From: CAVQBJ01 sp963710725
GTDB lineage: Bacteria > Actinomycetota > Thermoleophilia > Solirubrobacterales > Solirubrobacteraceae
NCBI GenBank assembly: GCA_963710725.1
Contig: CAVQBJ010000008.1
Span: 930,001-994,000, forward strand
Length of the DNA: 64,000 bases
Direction of reading: 5' to 3'
In this document: piece after piece, positions 1 through 6,592 of the stretch
Numbering within the stretch: position 1 is the first letter of the stretch
How the letters are laid out: each line of letters starts with the position of its first letter
Notes under the pieces: model-generated
The model's input: the letters and a program-made list of their open reading frames with translations, nothing else
Told to the model about the DNA's origin: nothing
Databases searched by the model: none
Translations under genes and position numbers: made by a program

Positions 1-49
1 CGCGCTCGACGGCGGTGGCGGTGGAGATGTGGGGGGTGTCGATGAGCAT
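1..49 (-). CDS. Possible start of a CDS leaving the window
   Basis: A reverse-strand ATG at 49-47 opens at least 16 codons (MLIDTPHISTATAVER) before the window ends. It begins 28 bases after the stop of the histidine kinase gene on the same strand, so it could be the next gene of that operon. A GGAGG stands only one base before the ATG, which is too close for a good ribosome site. Sixteen residues show no function, and it may be a chance reading frame. Confidence 0.25.
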   Translation of the reverse strand, partial: MLIDTPHISTATAVER

Positions 50-77
50 GCCTCCACTCTCCCCGACCGCCGTGGTA

Positions 78-1685
78 TCAGCCTGTGGCGCCTCTGAGGG
101 TTGGCTGAGACTCCTCGCTTCCGGGCGCGGGCGGGCCGCCGGCGAGCGGGAGCAGGACGGTGAACACCGCCCCGCCGTCCGGCGCGTTAGCCGCGTGCAC
201 CTCGCCGTCGTGAGCACGGACGATCCCCTGCACGATCGCCAGTCCGAGCCCGGCGCCGCCGCGGCCGCGGCTGCGCCCGGGGTCCGAGCGCCAGAAGCGC
301 TCGAAGATGCGGTCGTCGACGCCGTCGGGCAGGCCGGGTCCGTGGTCGCGGACGGTCAGCACGGCGCGCCGCCCCTCGCTCGCCAGGCCGACCTCGATCG
401 GCGTGCCCGCCGGGGTGTGGGCGATCGCGTTGCGCAAGAGGTTCGCCAGGACCTGGTGGAGCTGATCGGGGTCGCCCGCGACCGGCGGCGCCTCGCCGTG
501 CACCTCGATGAGGCGGCCGGGATCGGTCGCCCGCGCGTCGGCCACCGCTCGCTCGGCGAGCTCGGCGAGCTGGACGCGCTCGGTGCGCGTCTCTGGCAGC
601 TCGTCCAGGCGCGCGAGCATCAGCAGCTCCTCGACCAGCACGCCCATGCGGGCCGCCTCGGCCTCGATGCGCTCCATCGCCTTGGCGAGGTCGGCGGGCT
701 CGCTGGTGGCGCCGAGGCGGAACAGCTCGGCGTAGCCGCGGATCGAGGCGAGCGGCGTGCGCAGCTCGTGCGACGCGTCGGAGAGAAAGCGCCGCAGCCG
801 GTCCTCGCTTGCGCGCCGATCCGCGAAGGCCTGCTCGATCGTGACGAGCATCTCATTGAGCGCGACCCCGAGCCGCCCGACCTCGGTCCGCGGCGTGGCC
901 GGCGAGACGCGCCGCGAGAGGTCCCCGCCGGCGATCTCCTCGGCCACCCGGCCCATGCGGTCGAGCGGTCGCAGGCCGACGCCGATGACGACCCAGGCCA
1001 GCGCCACGAGCGCGAGCAGCACGGCCGCGGCAACGAGCAGCTCGACGAGCAGCAGCCGGTGCAGCGTCGCCGTGACGTCGCTCAGCGGCACCGCCACGAT
1101 CGTCGTGCCGCCGGAGGCGTTGGCCATGGCCACGACGCGGTAGGAGAGGCCGCTCGTTCCGGTCGAGGCGGCCGTGAACACGTGCGGGTGCGCGAGCGAC
1201 GTCGTCACCGGGTAGTGCTTCGGCAAGGAGGGATACGCGCCGCTCGTCTCCCCGCTGAACGTGTAGACCACGGGGTTGCCGAGGACCTCGCCGCTCGGGC
1301 TGAGGCGCTCGCCGAACGTGCCCGGCGGCGCGAACGCGCCTGGGGCCGGTCCGCCGCCCGGCCCGCCCGGGCCGCCGTGGTCGTAGTGCCCGAAGCCGGG
1401 AACGCCGGCCGGCGGGCGATTGAACAGCAGGCCACTCGGCGCACCGCCGGTCCCGGTCGCGCCGGTCGCGCCGGTGCCGCCGCCCGGGCCGCCGCCGGCG
1501 ATGCCCCCGCCGCCGCCGAGCGTCCCGAGCTGCTGCGAGATCGGCTCGATGGCCGAGGCGACCTGCTGGTCGACGCGGTTGTAGAGGAAGGCGCGCTGCG
1601 CGGTGTAGGTCGCGATCCCGGCGACGGCCAATCCGGCCGCCACGAGCACGACGAGCCCGACGAGCAGCCGCGCGCGGAGGGACAT
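78..1685 (-). CDS. Membrane sensor histidine kinase (HAMP-HisKA-HATPase)
   Basis: Sensor kinase of a two-component system, 535 residues, predicted to autophosphorylate and pass phosphate to the OmpR-type regulator encoded just upstream. A membrane segment lies at about residues 7-29. An extracytoplasmic region follows to about 205, with a glycine-rich low-complexity stretch near 55-130. A second membrane helix lies near 208-232, then a HAMP linker. The phosphoacceptor motif SDASHELRTP places His near residue 306. The ATPase domain shows an N box (LANLLRNAIAHTP), RDHGPGLP, and GGAGLGLAIV as the G2 box. All expected catalytic motifs are present. It starts 3 bases after the regulator stop, so the two are co-transcribed. 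The sensed signal is unknown; the Gly-rich sensor region resembles no named sensor domain I recognise. Confidence 0.93.
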   Translation of the reverse strand: MSLRARLLVGLVVLVAAGLAVAGIATYTAQRAFLYNRVDQQVASAIEPISQQLGTLGGGGGIAGGGPGGGTGATGATGTGGAPSGLLFNRPPAGVPGFGHYDHGGPGGPGGGPAPGAFAPPGTFGERLSPSGEVLGNPVVYTFSGETSGAYPSLPKHYPVTTSLAHPHVFTAASTGTSGLSYRVVAMANASGGTTIVAVPLSDVTATLHRLLLVELLVAAAVLLALVALAWVVIGVGLRPLDRMGRVAEEIAGGDLSRRVSPATPRTEVGRLGVALNEMLVTIEQAFADRRASEDRLRRFLSDASHELRTPLASIRGYAELFRLGATSEPADLAKAMERIEAEAARMGVLVEELLMLARLDELPETRTERVQLAELAERAVADARATDPGRLIEVHGEAPPVAGDPDQLHQVLANLLRNAIAHTPAGTPIEVGLASEGRRAVLTVRDHGPGLPDGVDDRIFERFWRSDPGRSRGRGGAGLGLAIVQGIVRAHDGEVHAANAPDGGAVFTVLLPLAGGPPAPGSEESQPTLRGATG

Positions 1686-1688
1686 GCG

Positions 1689-2426
1689 CTAGGAGCTGGC
1701 GGCGTCGCGCCCGGCGGCGGCGGCGGACGCCTTCGGCAGGCGCAGCGAGTAGCCGACCCCGCGAACGGTGTGGATCAGCGACGGGCCGTCCGCGTCGACC
1801 TTCTTGCGCAGGTAGCTGATGTAGGTCTCGAGCACGCGGCCGTCGCCCCCGAAGTCGTAGCTCCACACGTGGTCGAGCAGCTGCGCGCGGGTCATCACGC
1901 GGCGCGGGTTGAGCATGAGATACCGCAGGAGGCGGTACTCGGTGGCCGTGAGCTCGATCGGGCGCCCGCCGCGCGTGACCTCGCGCGTGTCGTCGTCGAG
2001 CTCGAGGTCGGCGAAGCCGAGCTTGCTCGAGCTGGCCTCGGCGGCGCCCGTCCGGCGCAGGATGTTGCGCAGCCGGGCGATCAGCTCCTCGAGGCTGAAC
2101 GGCTTCGTGACGTAGTCGTCGCCGCCGCTCGTCAGACCGCGGATCTTGTCCTCGGTCGCGTCGCGCGCCGTGAGGAAGAGGATCGGGACGTCGACGTGCT
2201 CGCCCGCGAGCCGGCGGGCGACGTCGAAGCCCTCCATGTCGGGAAGCATCACGTCGAGCACCATCGCGTGGGGATGGAACTCCCGTACCTGGCTGAGCGC
2301 CTCGGCGCCGGTCGCCGCCGAGGCGACGGTGAAGCCGTTATAGCGAAGGGCCATCGAGACGACATCGACGATGTTGGGCTCGTCGTCGACGACGAGGATC
2401 CGGAGCTGTTCGGTCTGGTCGTTCAT
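1689..2426 (-). CDS. OmpR-family response regulator
   Basis: DNA-binding response regulator of 245 residues. The receiver domain (about 8-120) has the acidic pair D14-D15, phosphoacceptor D58 in VLDVMLPD, and a lysine in the VTKPFSLEEL motif. The C-terminal winged helix (about 140-232) has the family features TATEYRLLRYLMLNPRRV and RVLETYISYLRKK. Length is typical. It is the first gene of the regulator-kinase operon. A 17-base element with 11-bp-spaced half sites, the geometry usual for OmpR/PhoB regulators, lies 23 bases upstream of its ATG and recurs before the ApbE operon, so autoregulation and control of that operon are likely. The ATG has only a weak ribosome site. Confidence 0.95.
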   Translation of the reverse strand: MNDQTEQLRILVVDDEPNIVDVVSMALRYNGFTVASAATGAEALSQVREFHPHAMVLDVMLPDMEGFDVARRLAGEHVDVPILFLTARDATEDKIRGLTSGGDDYVTKPFSLEELIARLRNILRRTGAAEASSSKLGFADLELDDDTREVTRGGRPIELTATEYRLLRYLMLNPRRVMTRAQLLDHVWSYDFGGDGRVLETYISYLRKKVDADGPSLIHTVRGVGYSLRLPKASAAAAGRDAASS

Positions 2427-2448
2427 GAGGTCATTGTCGCGCCGAAAC

Positions 2449-2465
2449 CTGGGAGATTCCTGAGA
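2449..2465 (-). promoter_or_regulatory. Putative response-regulator site, copy 1
   Basis: On the minus strand this reads TCTCAGGAATCTCCCAG, with half sites TCAGG and CCAGG spaced 11 bp apart as direct repeats. It lies 23 bases before the regulator start. An identical 17-mer occurs at 4435-4451. Direct repeats at one-turn spacing are typical of OmpR/PhoB-type winged-helix regulators; assignment to this regulator is inference. Confidence 0.6.
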
Positions 2466-2493
2466 GGCGCCTGGGACGCTCCCACCAATCCCA

Positions 2494-3549
2494 TCAGCCG
2501 AGCGCGTCGGACCGCGGCTCGATCACGTCATGGTGCTCGTCGTCGTAGACGATCACCCCGCCGTAGGGGAGCCAGTTGCGTGCTCCCTCGGGGCCGCAGA
2601 GCAGAGCGGCCTTCGTGCGCGCCTCGGCCTCGGCCGCGCTCGGCGCGAGCGCCGTCACCTGCACGACGCCGGTGAAGGCGGGCCGGCCGGTCGCCGGGTC
2701 GAGCAGGTGGTGAGCCGGCCGCCCCTCCGCGTCGATCCAGCTGCGCTTGCCGATCCCGCTCGTGGCCACGCCGCCGGACACGAGCTCGAAGACGTGCAGC
2801 CGCCCGGGGCCGAACGGGCTCGACACCTCGACCGCGCGCCCCCGTCGCGCGCGACCAGCGAGACGCAGGTCCCCGCCGCAGTTGATCGCCACGCTGTCGT
2901 GCTCGGCCAGCGTATCGGCGATGAGATCGGCGAACAGCCCCTTGGCGATCCCGCCACTGTCGAGGCGGAGCCCCGCCGGCCGCGTCACCGTCGAGCCGCT
3001 CGCGTCGAGTCGCACCGAGCGCCATGCCGCCCCCGGTCTCGCCGCGCCCGGCGCGCGCGGCGGCGCCTGCGCGAGTGTCTCGCGCAGGTCGAGCGCGGAC
3101 TGCTCCTGCTCCGGCAGATCGCGGTCGTAGCCGGCCGCCTCGATCTCCGCCGTCAGCGTCGGGTCGACGAGCCCGTCCGTGAGCCACGCCGCCGCGCACG
3201 CCGCGGCCACGAAGCGCGCCATCGTCGCGCTCACCCGCACCGTCTCGCGCGGGTCGGCATTCAGGCGGCAGAGCTCGCTATCGGGCAGGAACCGCGAGAA
3301 GCGCTGGTGCCACTCGAGCAACACCCGCTGCGCGAGCTCGACGGCCTCGGCGCTCGTGCGCACGGGCGTGTCGCCGATCACGTACACCGCGCACGTCGTC
3401 CCGAAGCAGCGAAACGAATCGCTCGACTCCTCGGGCACGGCCACGGTCGCGGGCGCGGCTGCGGGGTCGCCCTCCTGGGCGACGAACCCCGAGGCCGTGC
3501 GGCGGAACGTGATCTGCGGCTGATCGGGCATCGGGTCGAATGTACTCAC
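2494..3549 (-). CDS. apbE: FAD:protein FMN transferase (ApbE-like)
   Basis: Flavinyltransferase of 351 residues that covalently attaches FMN from FAD to a Thr/Ser of a target protein, usually at the outer face of the membrane. ApbE-type features: FGTTCAVYVIGD near the start, FSRFLPDSELCRLNAD, LRLDSGGIAKGLFADLIAD, AINCGGDLRLAG, and HHLLDPATGRPA. No signal peptide or lipobox is visible: the N-terminus carries a charged stretch before the domain. It starts with GTG overlapping the stop of the upstream gene by four bases, so the pair is translationally coupled. No FMN-binding-domain target is recognisable in the window; the upstream Ser/Gly/Thr-rich protein is a conceivable but unproven acceptor. 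High confidence in family, moderate in target. Confidence 0.88.
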   Translation of the reverse strand: MSTFDPMPDQPQITFRRTASGFVAQEGDPAAAPATVAVPEESSDSFRCFGTTCAVYVIGDTPVRTSAEAVELAQRVLLEWHQRFSRFLPDSELCRLNADPRETVRVSATMARFVAAACAAAWLTDGLVDPTLTAEIEAAGYDRDLPEQEQSALDLRETLAQAPPRAPGAARPGAAWRSVRLDASGSTVTRPAGLRLDSGGIAKGLFADLIADTLAEHDSVAINCGGDLRLAGRARRGRAVEVSSPFGPGRLHVFELVSGGVATSGIGKRSWIDAEGRPAHHLLDPATGRPAFTGVVQVTALAPSAAEAEARTKAALLCGPEGARNWLPYGGVIVYDDEHHDVIEPRSDALG

Positions 3550-4379
3550 GATTGGCTCGTCGTCACGGCGGAGGCGCCGCTCGAGGCGGTCGAGCCCGAG
3601 GAGCCGCTGCTCGTGGAGCCGCTGCCGGAGGAGCCGGTGCTGGACGAGCCGCTGCCTGACGAGCCCGTGCCCGACGAGCCGCTGCCCGACGAGCCCGTGC
3701 TGGACGAGCCGGTGCCCGACGAGCCCGTGCCCGACGAGCCGCTGCCCGACGAGCCCGTGCTGGATGAACCCGTGCCCGACGAGCCCGTGCTGGATGAACC
3801 CGTGCCCGACGAGCCCGTGCCTGACGAGCCCGTGGTGGATGAACCCGTGCCCGACGAGCCCGTGCTGGATGAACCCGTGCCCGACGAGCCCGTGCCCGAG
3901 GACGCGGTGCCCGAGGAGCCTGTGCCCGAGGAGCCGCTCGACCCCGTCGATGACGTGCCCTTCGAGCCCCCGGAGGAGGTCGAGGCGGCGGCCTTGTGGG
4001 TGGTTGCGGCCGCCGAGGTGCTCGTGTGCTTCTTCGCGGTGGCGGTGCTCGCCGTCGAGCTGCGGCGGGTCGTCGTGGCGACCGCGGTGACGCTCGCCGC
4101 GCTGCGGCGGGCCGCGTTCGCCGTCAGCGCGGGATCGTGACCCGTGACGAGGCGCACGAAGATGAGGCCCCAGACGGCGACGAACAACGTGACCACGACC
4201 GCGATCGCACGGCGGCGGATCATCCGCGTGCGCCGCAGGCGCTGGCGCAGCTTGGCCCGCGCCTCCCGCGTGGCGGCCTCGACGTCGCGCGGCGAACGCG
4301 GCGGGCGGTCGTTCGGGCGGATCTCGTGGGCGCGCTCCTCGGTGGGCGCGTCGCGTTCCAGCAGTTGCGTGGGGGTCAT
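3546..4379 (-). CDS. Membrane-anchored Ser/Gly/Thr-repeat protein
   Basis: Unknown function, 277 residues from the ATG at 4379. Residues 1-65 are charged and cytoplasmic (REARAKLRQRLRRTRMIRR), followed by one membrane helix (AIAVVVTLFVAVWGLIFVRL, about 67-86). The rest is extracytoplasmic: first Ala/Thr/Ser-rich, then about 130 residues of near-perfect SSGTGSSGTGSSSTG-type repeats. The reading frame could extend upstream to 4541, but ATG 4379 with a GAGGA nearby fits better and leaves the regulator site at 4435 upstream. It overlaps apbE by four bases and is the first gene of that operon. The low-complexity tail may be a wall-spanning stalk or a substrate rich in hydroxyl residues. No enzymatic motif is visible. 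Confidence 0.7.
   Translation of the reverse strand: MTPTQLLERDAPTEERAHEIRPNDRPPRSPRDVEAATREARAKLRQRLRRTRMIRRRAIAVVVTLFVAVWGLIFVRLVTGHDPALTANAARRSAASVTAVATTTRRSSTASTATAKKHTSTSAAATTHKAAASTSSGGSKGTSSTGSSGSSGTGSSGTASSGTGSSGTGSSSTGSSGTGSSTTGSSGTGSSGTGSSSTGSSGTGSSSTGSSGSGSSGTGSSGTGSSSTGSSGSGSSGTGSSGSGSSSTGSSGSGSTSSGSSGSTASSGASAVTTSQS
3590..3940 (-). repeat. Coding tandem repeat (SSGTG units)
   Basis: Short direct repeats of 15-21 bases built on GACGAGCC(C/G)GTGCC (plus-strand reading) run through the 3' half of the membrane-anchored gene. They keep the frame, encoding Ser-Ser-Gly-Thr-Gly units. Near-identity between units suggests recent expansion by slippage or recombination, so length may vary between strains. 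Confidence 0.85.
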
Positions 4380-4434
4380 GTCAGCGTCCTCGCGAATTGG
4401 GGAGCAGGTCGTGGCTCGAGGATCGGCGCTGGTG

Positions 4435-4451
4435 CTGGGAGATTCCTGAGA
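4435..4451 (-). promoter_or_regulatory. Putative response-regulator site, copy 2
   Basis: Exact copy of the 17-mer at 2449-2465, in the same orientation relative to the downstream gene, 56 bases before the ATG of the ApbE operon. The shared element suggests that the two-component system controls this operon as well as itself. Confidence 0.6.
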
Positions 4452-4509
4452 ACGCACCGAAAAGGCTCTGGGAGCGCGTGCTGCGCGGGTCGCCGCGACC
4501 GTGCGCCGA

Positions 4510-4557
4510 GGGTGTGCTCCCGAACTGACGCCATAGGGCACCTAAGTGAGCACACCC
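4510..4557. repeat. Long-loop inverted repeat
   Basis: Perfect 10-bp arms GGGTGTGCTC (4510-4519) and GAGCACACCC (4548-4557) separated by 28 bases. It sits between the terminator and the regulator site. It could be an operator pair that loops or a structured leader RNA; nothing decides between these. Confidence 0.5.
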
Positions 4558-4660
4558 CCTGCCGGCGTGTGACGCGGCGGTGACAGACGCGCCCCGCGGG
4601 TCACGCTCTGCGTCTGACACGTAACCGCACTGTCGCGCGAGTGTTCCGGCGCGCGGCAAA

Positions 4661-4695
4661 GGGCCGGCCGAGCGCACCCAGCGCCCGGCCGGCCC
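4661..4695 (-). terminator. Hairpin terminator after the Gly-rich gene
   Basis: Perfect 10-bp stem GGGCCGGCCG / CGGCCGGCCC with a possible inner GCGC/GCGC extension, followed on the minus strand by TTT. It lies 18 bases after the stop of the gene at 4713-5333. Confidence 0.65.
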
Positions 4696-4712
4696 CTGCC
4701 TGCCGACGTCGC

Positions 4713-5333
4713 TTACGGGGTCGACGTCGTCGTGGTCGTGGTCGTGCTCGAGGGGGAGCCGCTCGGGGGTCCGCCCTGCCAGCCGCCGCCCGGTCCACCC
4801 GGCCCGCCGCCCTGCGCTGAGAACGACGAATCGGTGGCGAACACGGTGGTCGTACCGTCCGAGGACGCGCTCATGTCGACGTGGTCGCCGGAGGCCAGCG
4901 CGCCGAGGGTGCTCGTCTTGCCGTCGAGCTGGATCGTCGCGCTCGAGGGCACCGACAGCGTGACGGTCTTGTACGGCGAGGAGCTGAGGCCCTCGACGAG
5001 GGTCACGGTGTCGGCGGTCGTGTCGACGCTCTGGACCGTCCCGCCGTCGGAGGTCACGGTCACGTACCCGTTACGGGCCTGGTTGAGCTGGACGCTCACC
5101 GAGTGGATGTCACCCCCGGGACCACCGCCCCGGCCGAAGCCCCCACCCGGGCCGCCGGGTCCGCCGCCGGGCCCGCCGACACCCGGCGCGCCGGGCCCCG
5201 TGGTGCCCGTGGAGGCGGTCGCTTTGATGGTGTGGGTCTTGGCCGCCGAACTGGAGGCGATGCCGCCGAGCGTGCCCGCGAGGGCACACACCGCGGCAAC
5301 GGCGCCGCCGGCCGCGATTCTCTTTGTGTTCAC
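4713..5333 (-). CDS. Exported Gly-rich protein, DUF5666-like
   Basis: Exported protein of 206 residues. The N-terminus is a signal peptide (MNTKRIAAGGAVAAVCALAG, predicted cleavage near SSSAAK). A Gly/Pro-rich segment follows (about 42-75), then a beta-rich domain of about 90 residues with SDGGTVQSVDTTADTVTL, which resembles the DUF5666 style of small OB-like repeats, and then a Gly-rich and poly-Thr tail. The start is GTG at 5333 with AGGAG seven bases upstream. Family role is unknown. It is transcribed toward the two-component operon but ends in its own terminator, so it is a separate unit. The Gly-rich segments echo those in the sensor domain of the kinase, which may or may not matter. Confidence 0.75.
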   Translation of the reverse strand: MNTKRIAAGGAVAAVCALAGTLGGIASSSAAKTHTIKATASTGTTGPGAPGVGGPGGGPGGPGGGFGRGGGPGGDIHSVSVQLNQARNGYVTVTSDGGTVQSVDTTADTVTLVEGLSSSPYKTVTLSVPSSATIQLDGKTSTLGALASGDHVDMSASSDGTTTVFATDSSFSAQGGGPGGPGGGWQGGPPSGSPSSTTTTTTTSTP

Positions 5334-5464
5334 TTGGGTCTCCTGAATCCTGCGTCGTGGTTCCCGCGGCAGCCGTCAGGGCTCGCGGCGCTGTCAGAAG
5401 CCTCGACGGCCGCCGTGTGGCGGGCGTGTGCGCACCCTGAGACTTCCGCAGGAGCTCAAGTCGT

Positions 5465-5505
5465 TCAACCAAAAGGTTGACAATCGCGCGAACCGCAAAT
5501 ACGGT
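5465..5505 (+). promoter_or_regulatory. Promoter with overlapping palindromic operator
   Basis: TCAACC-AAAA-GGTTGA (5465-5480) is a perfect 6-bp inverted repeat. It overlaps a consensus -35 TTGACA (5477-5482), with TACGGT 17 bases downstream as a weak -10. SRPBCC genes of this type are often repressed by an ArsR-family protein, but no such gene lies nearby, so the regulator is unknown. Confidence 0.5.
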
Positions 5506-5537
5506 CGCTCGAGCAAACCGACCCCGAGGAGGGCCTG

Positions 5538-5987
5538 ATGACCGCCACCGAGCCGGCGAACCTGTTCGTCCACCTGAGCCGGACGATGCCCGCGCCGCCG
5601 GCCGAGGTCTACCGCGCGTTCACCGACGCGGCGCAGATGCGCCTATGGCTCCCGGCGCCTCCGTGGACGATCGAAGACGTACGCGCCGACGCCCGCGTCG
5701 GCGGGCAGTTCGGCTGGGTGGCCGTCGCCCCCGACGGCACCCGGCACGCGACCATCGGGCGCTACGAGGAGTTGCGCCCCGGCGAGCGCATCGTGATGAC
5801 GTGGGTCTACGAGGGACCGAACAGCGCGAACCGCGACGAAACGCTGGTGACGATCGAGCTCATCGCGGCCGGTGCGGACGCGACGGAGCTGAGCCTGCGC
5901 CACGAGCGGCTGACCGCCGGCGATCGCGATGCCTACGAGCAGGGCTGGCCCGGGGTGCTCGACGGCGTCGCGCGCTTCCTCGCATAG
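5538..5987 (+). CDS. SRPBCC (AHSA1-like) domain protein
   Basis: Single-domain protein of 149 residues with the START/Bet v 1-like fold of the AHSA1 group. It opens with the family pattern LSRTMPAPPAEVYRAFTDAAQMRLWLPA, then has the strand run GGQFGWVAVAPDGTRH, GRYEELRPGERIVMTWVYEG, and the terminal helix EQGWPGVLDGVARFLA. Such proteins bind hydrophobic ligands; the substrate cannot be read from sequence. The ATG follows a GAGGAGGG ribosome site. It stands alone, divergent from the Gly-rich gene, behind a palindromic promoter. Frequently such genes sit beside an ArsR repressor; here none is present. Confidence 0.88.
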   Translation: MTATEPANLFVHLSRTMPAPPAEVYRAFTDAAQMRLWLPAPPWTIEDVRADARVGGQFGWVAVAPDGTRHATIGRYEELRPGERIVMTWVYEGPNSANRDETLVTIELIAAGADATELSLRHERLTAGDRDAYEQGWPGVLDGVARFLA

Positions 5988-6058
5988 CGAGCTCGCTCGA
6001 CCGCCGTGTGCTGACACGGTTGAGGTGGGGAGCGCGCGGGTGTTCGGGGTGCTCGCCC

Positions 6059-6418
6059 TCAGACGAGGATGTCGAGCACCGACTGATTCATGCGGCTCTG
6101 CGACGTGACCACCTTTGCGTCCGCGCCGTAGAGCGAGGTCGCGATCATCATGCTCGCCATCTGCTGGCCGAGGTCGACGTTCGAGACCTGGGGCTGATCG
6201 GCCGGGGGGATGCCCGGCAGGACACCCACCCCGGTCGTTTCAACCCCACCGCCCTGGAGGGCGGTCTGACTGGCCTGTTCGGAGGTGTAGCCGGGGGTGT
6301 CGGCGTTCGCGATGTTGTTGGCGGCCGCGTCGAACTGGGCCTGCTGGGCATGCATCCCAGAGATCGCCTCCTGCATTCCGGAGGCCATTGCTGCGGTGCC
6401 CGTCCCCGAAGCCACCAT
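6059..6418 (-). CDS. FlgC-like flagellar rod protein, short
   Basis: Flagellar basal-body rod-type protein, 119 residues from the ATG at 6418. The N-terminal rod motif is clear (SGMHAQQAQFDAAANNIANA followed by DTPGYTSEQ), and the C-terminal Flg_bbr_C helix is recognisable (NVDLGQQMASMMIATSLYGA). The middle is very short, so it is smaller than usual FlgC (about 130-150). A longer frame back to 6511 has an arginine-rich leader unlike the family and is rejected. FlgC forms part of the proximal rod. No other rod, hook or export gene is adjacent; the flagellin lies 41 kb away. It may be a true FlgC, or a diverged rod-like paralogue. Confidence 0.75.
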   Translation of the reverse strand: MVASGTGTAAMASGMQEAISGMHAQQAQFDAAANNIANADTPGYTSEQASQTALQGGGVETTGVGVLPGIPPADQPQVSNVDLGQQMASMMIATSLYGADAKVVTSQSRMNQSVLDILV

Positions 6419-6523
6419 GCCCCCATGTTCGCGCGACGGCGGCGCCGTAGCGGCATTTCTCAACGAACGTATGGGCCGAGCAGGCAGCGGCGACCGCCAC
6501 GGCCACCCCAATGGCCCGTGGAC

Positions 6524-6552
6524 TTGACAGCCGAGCCATAACGATATATCTT
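6524..6552 (+). promoter_or_regulatory. padR promoter with palindromic operator
   Basis: TTGACA (6524-6529), 17-base spacer, TATCTT (6547-6552). The perfect palindrome GATATATC (6543-6550) overlaps the -10. PadR repressors commonly act on AT-rich palindromes in their own promoters, so negative autoregulation is likely. This is an AT island in otherwise GC-rich DNA. Confidence 0.6.
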
Positions 6553-6592
6553 TGACCTATCCCCATAGAGCAAAGACACTTGGAGACTTGAT

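Larger units (their letters stand above)
4380..4712. other. 333-base intergenic region with regulator site, inverted repeat and terminator
   Basis: No credible gene. Going right to left in the direction of transcription, it holds the terminator of the Gly-rich gene (4661-4695), an unexplained 10-bp inverted repeat with a 28-base loop (4510-4557), and the 17-base regulator site (4435-4451) upstream of the ApbE operon. The operon promoter should lie between the last two. Confidence 0.6.

Noticed and set aside
15..2675. Very long open frame opposite the kinase/regulator genes
   Set aside because: Arg/Ala/Asp-rich shadow produced by GC-rich codons; the minus strand carries full kinase and regulator motifs.
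3590..3940. CRISPR-like spacing of repeats
   Set aside because: Repeats are contiguous, in frame and coding, with no unique spacers and no cas genes.
2530..4140. Plus-strand frame with DEPVPDEP repeats
   Set aside because: It is the reverse reading of the SSGTG repeat; the minus-strand version has a start, a membrane helix and coupling to apbE.
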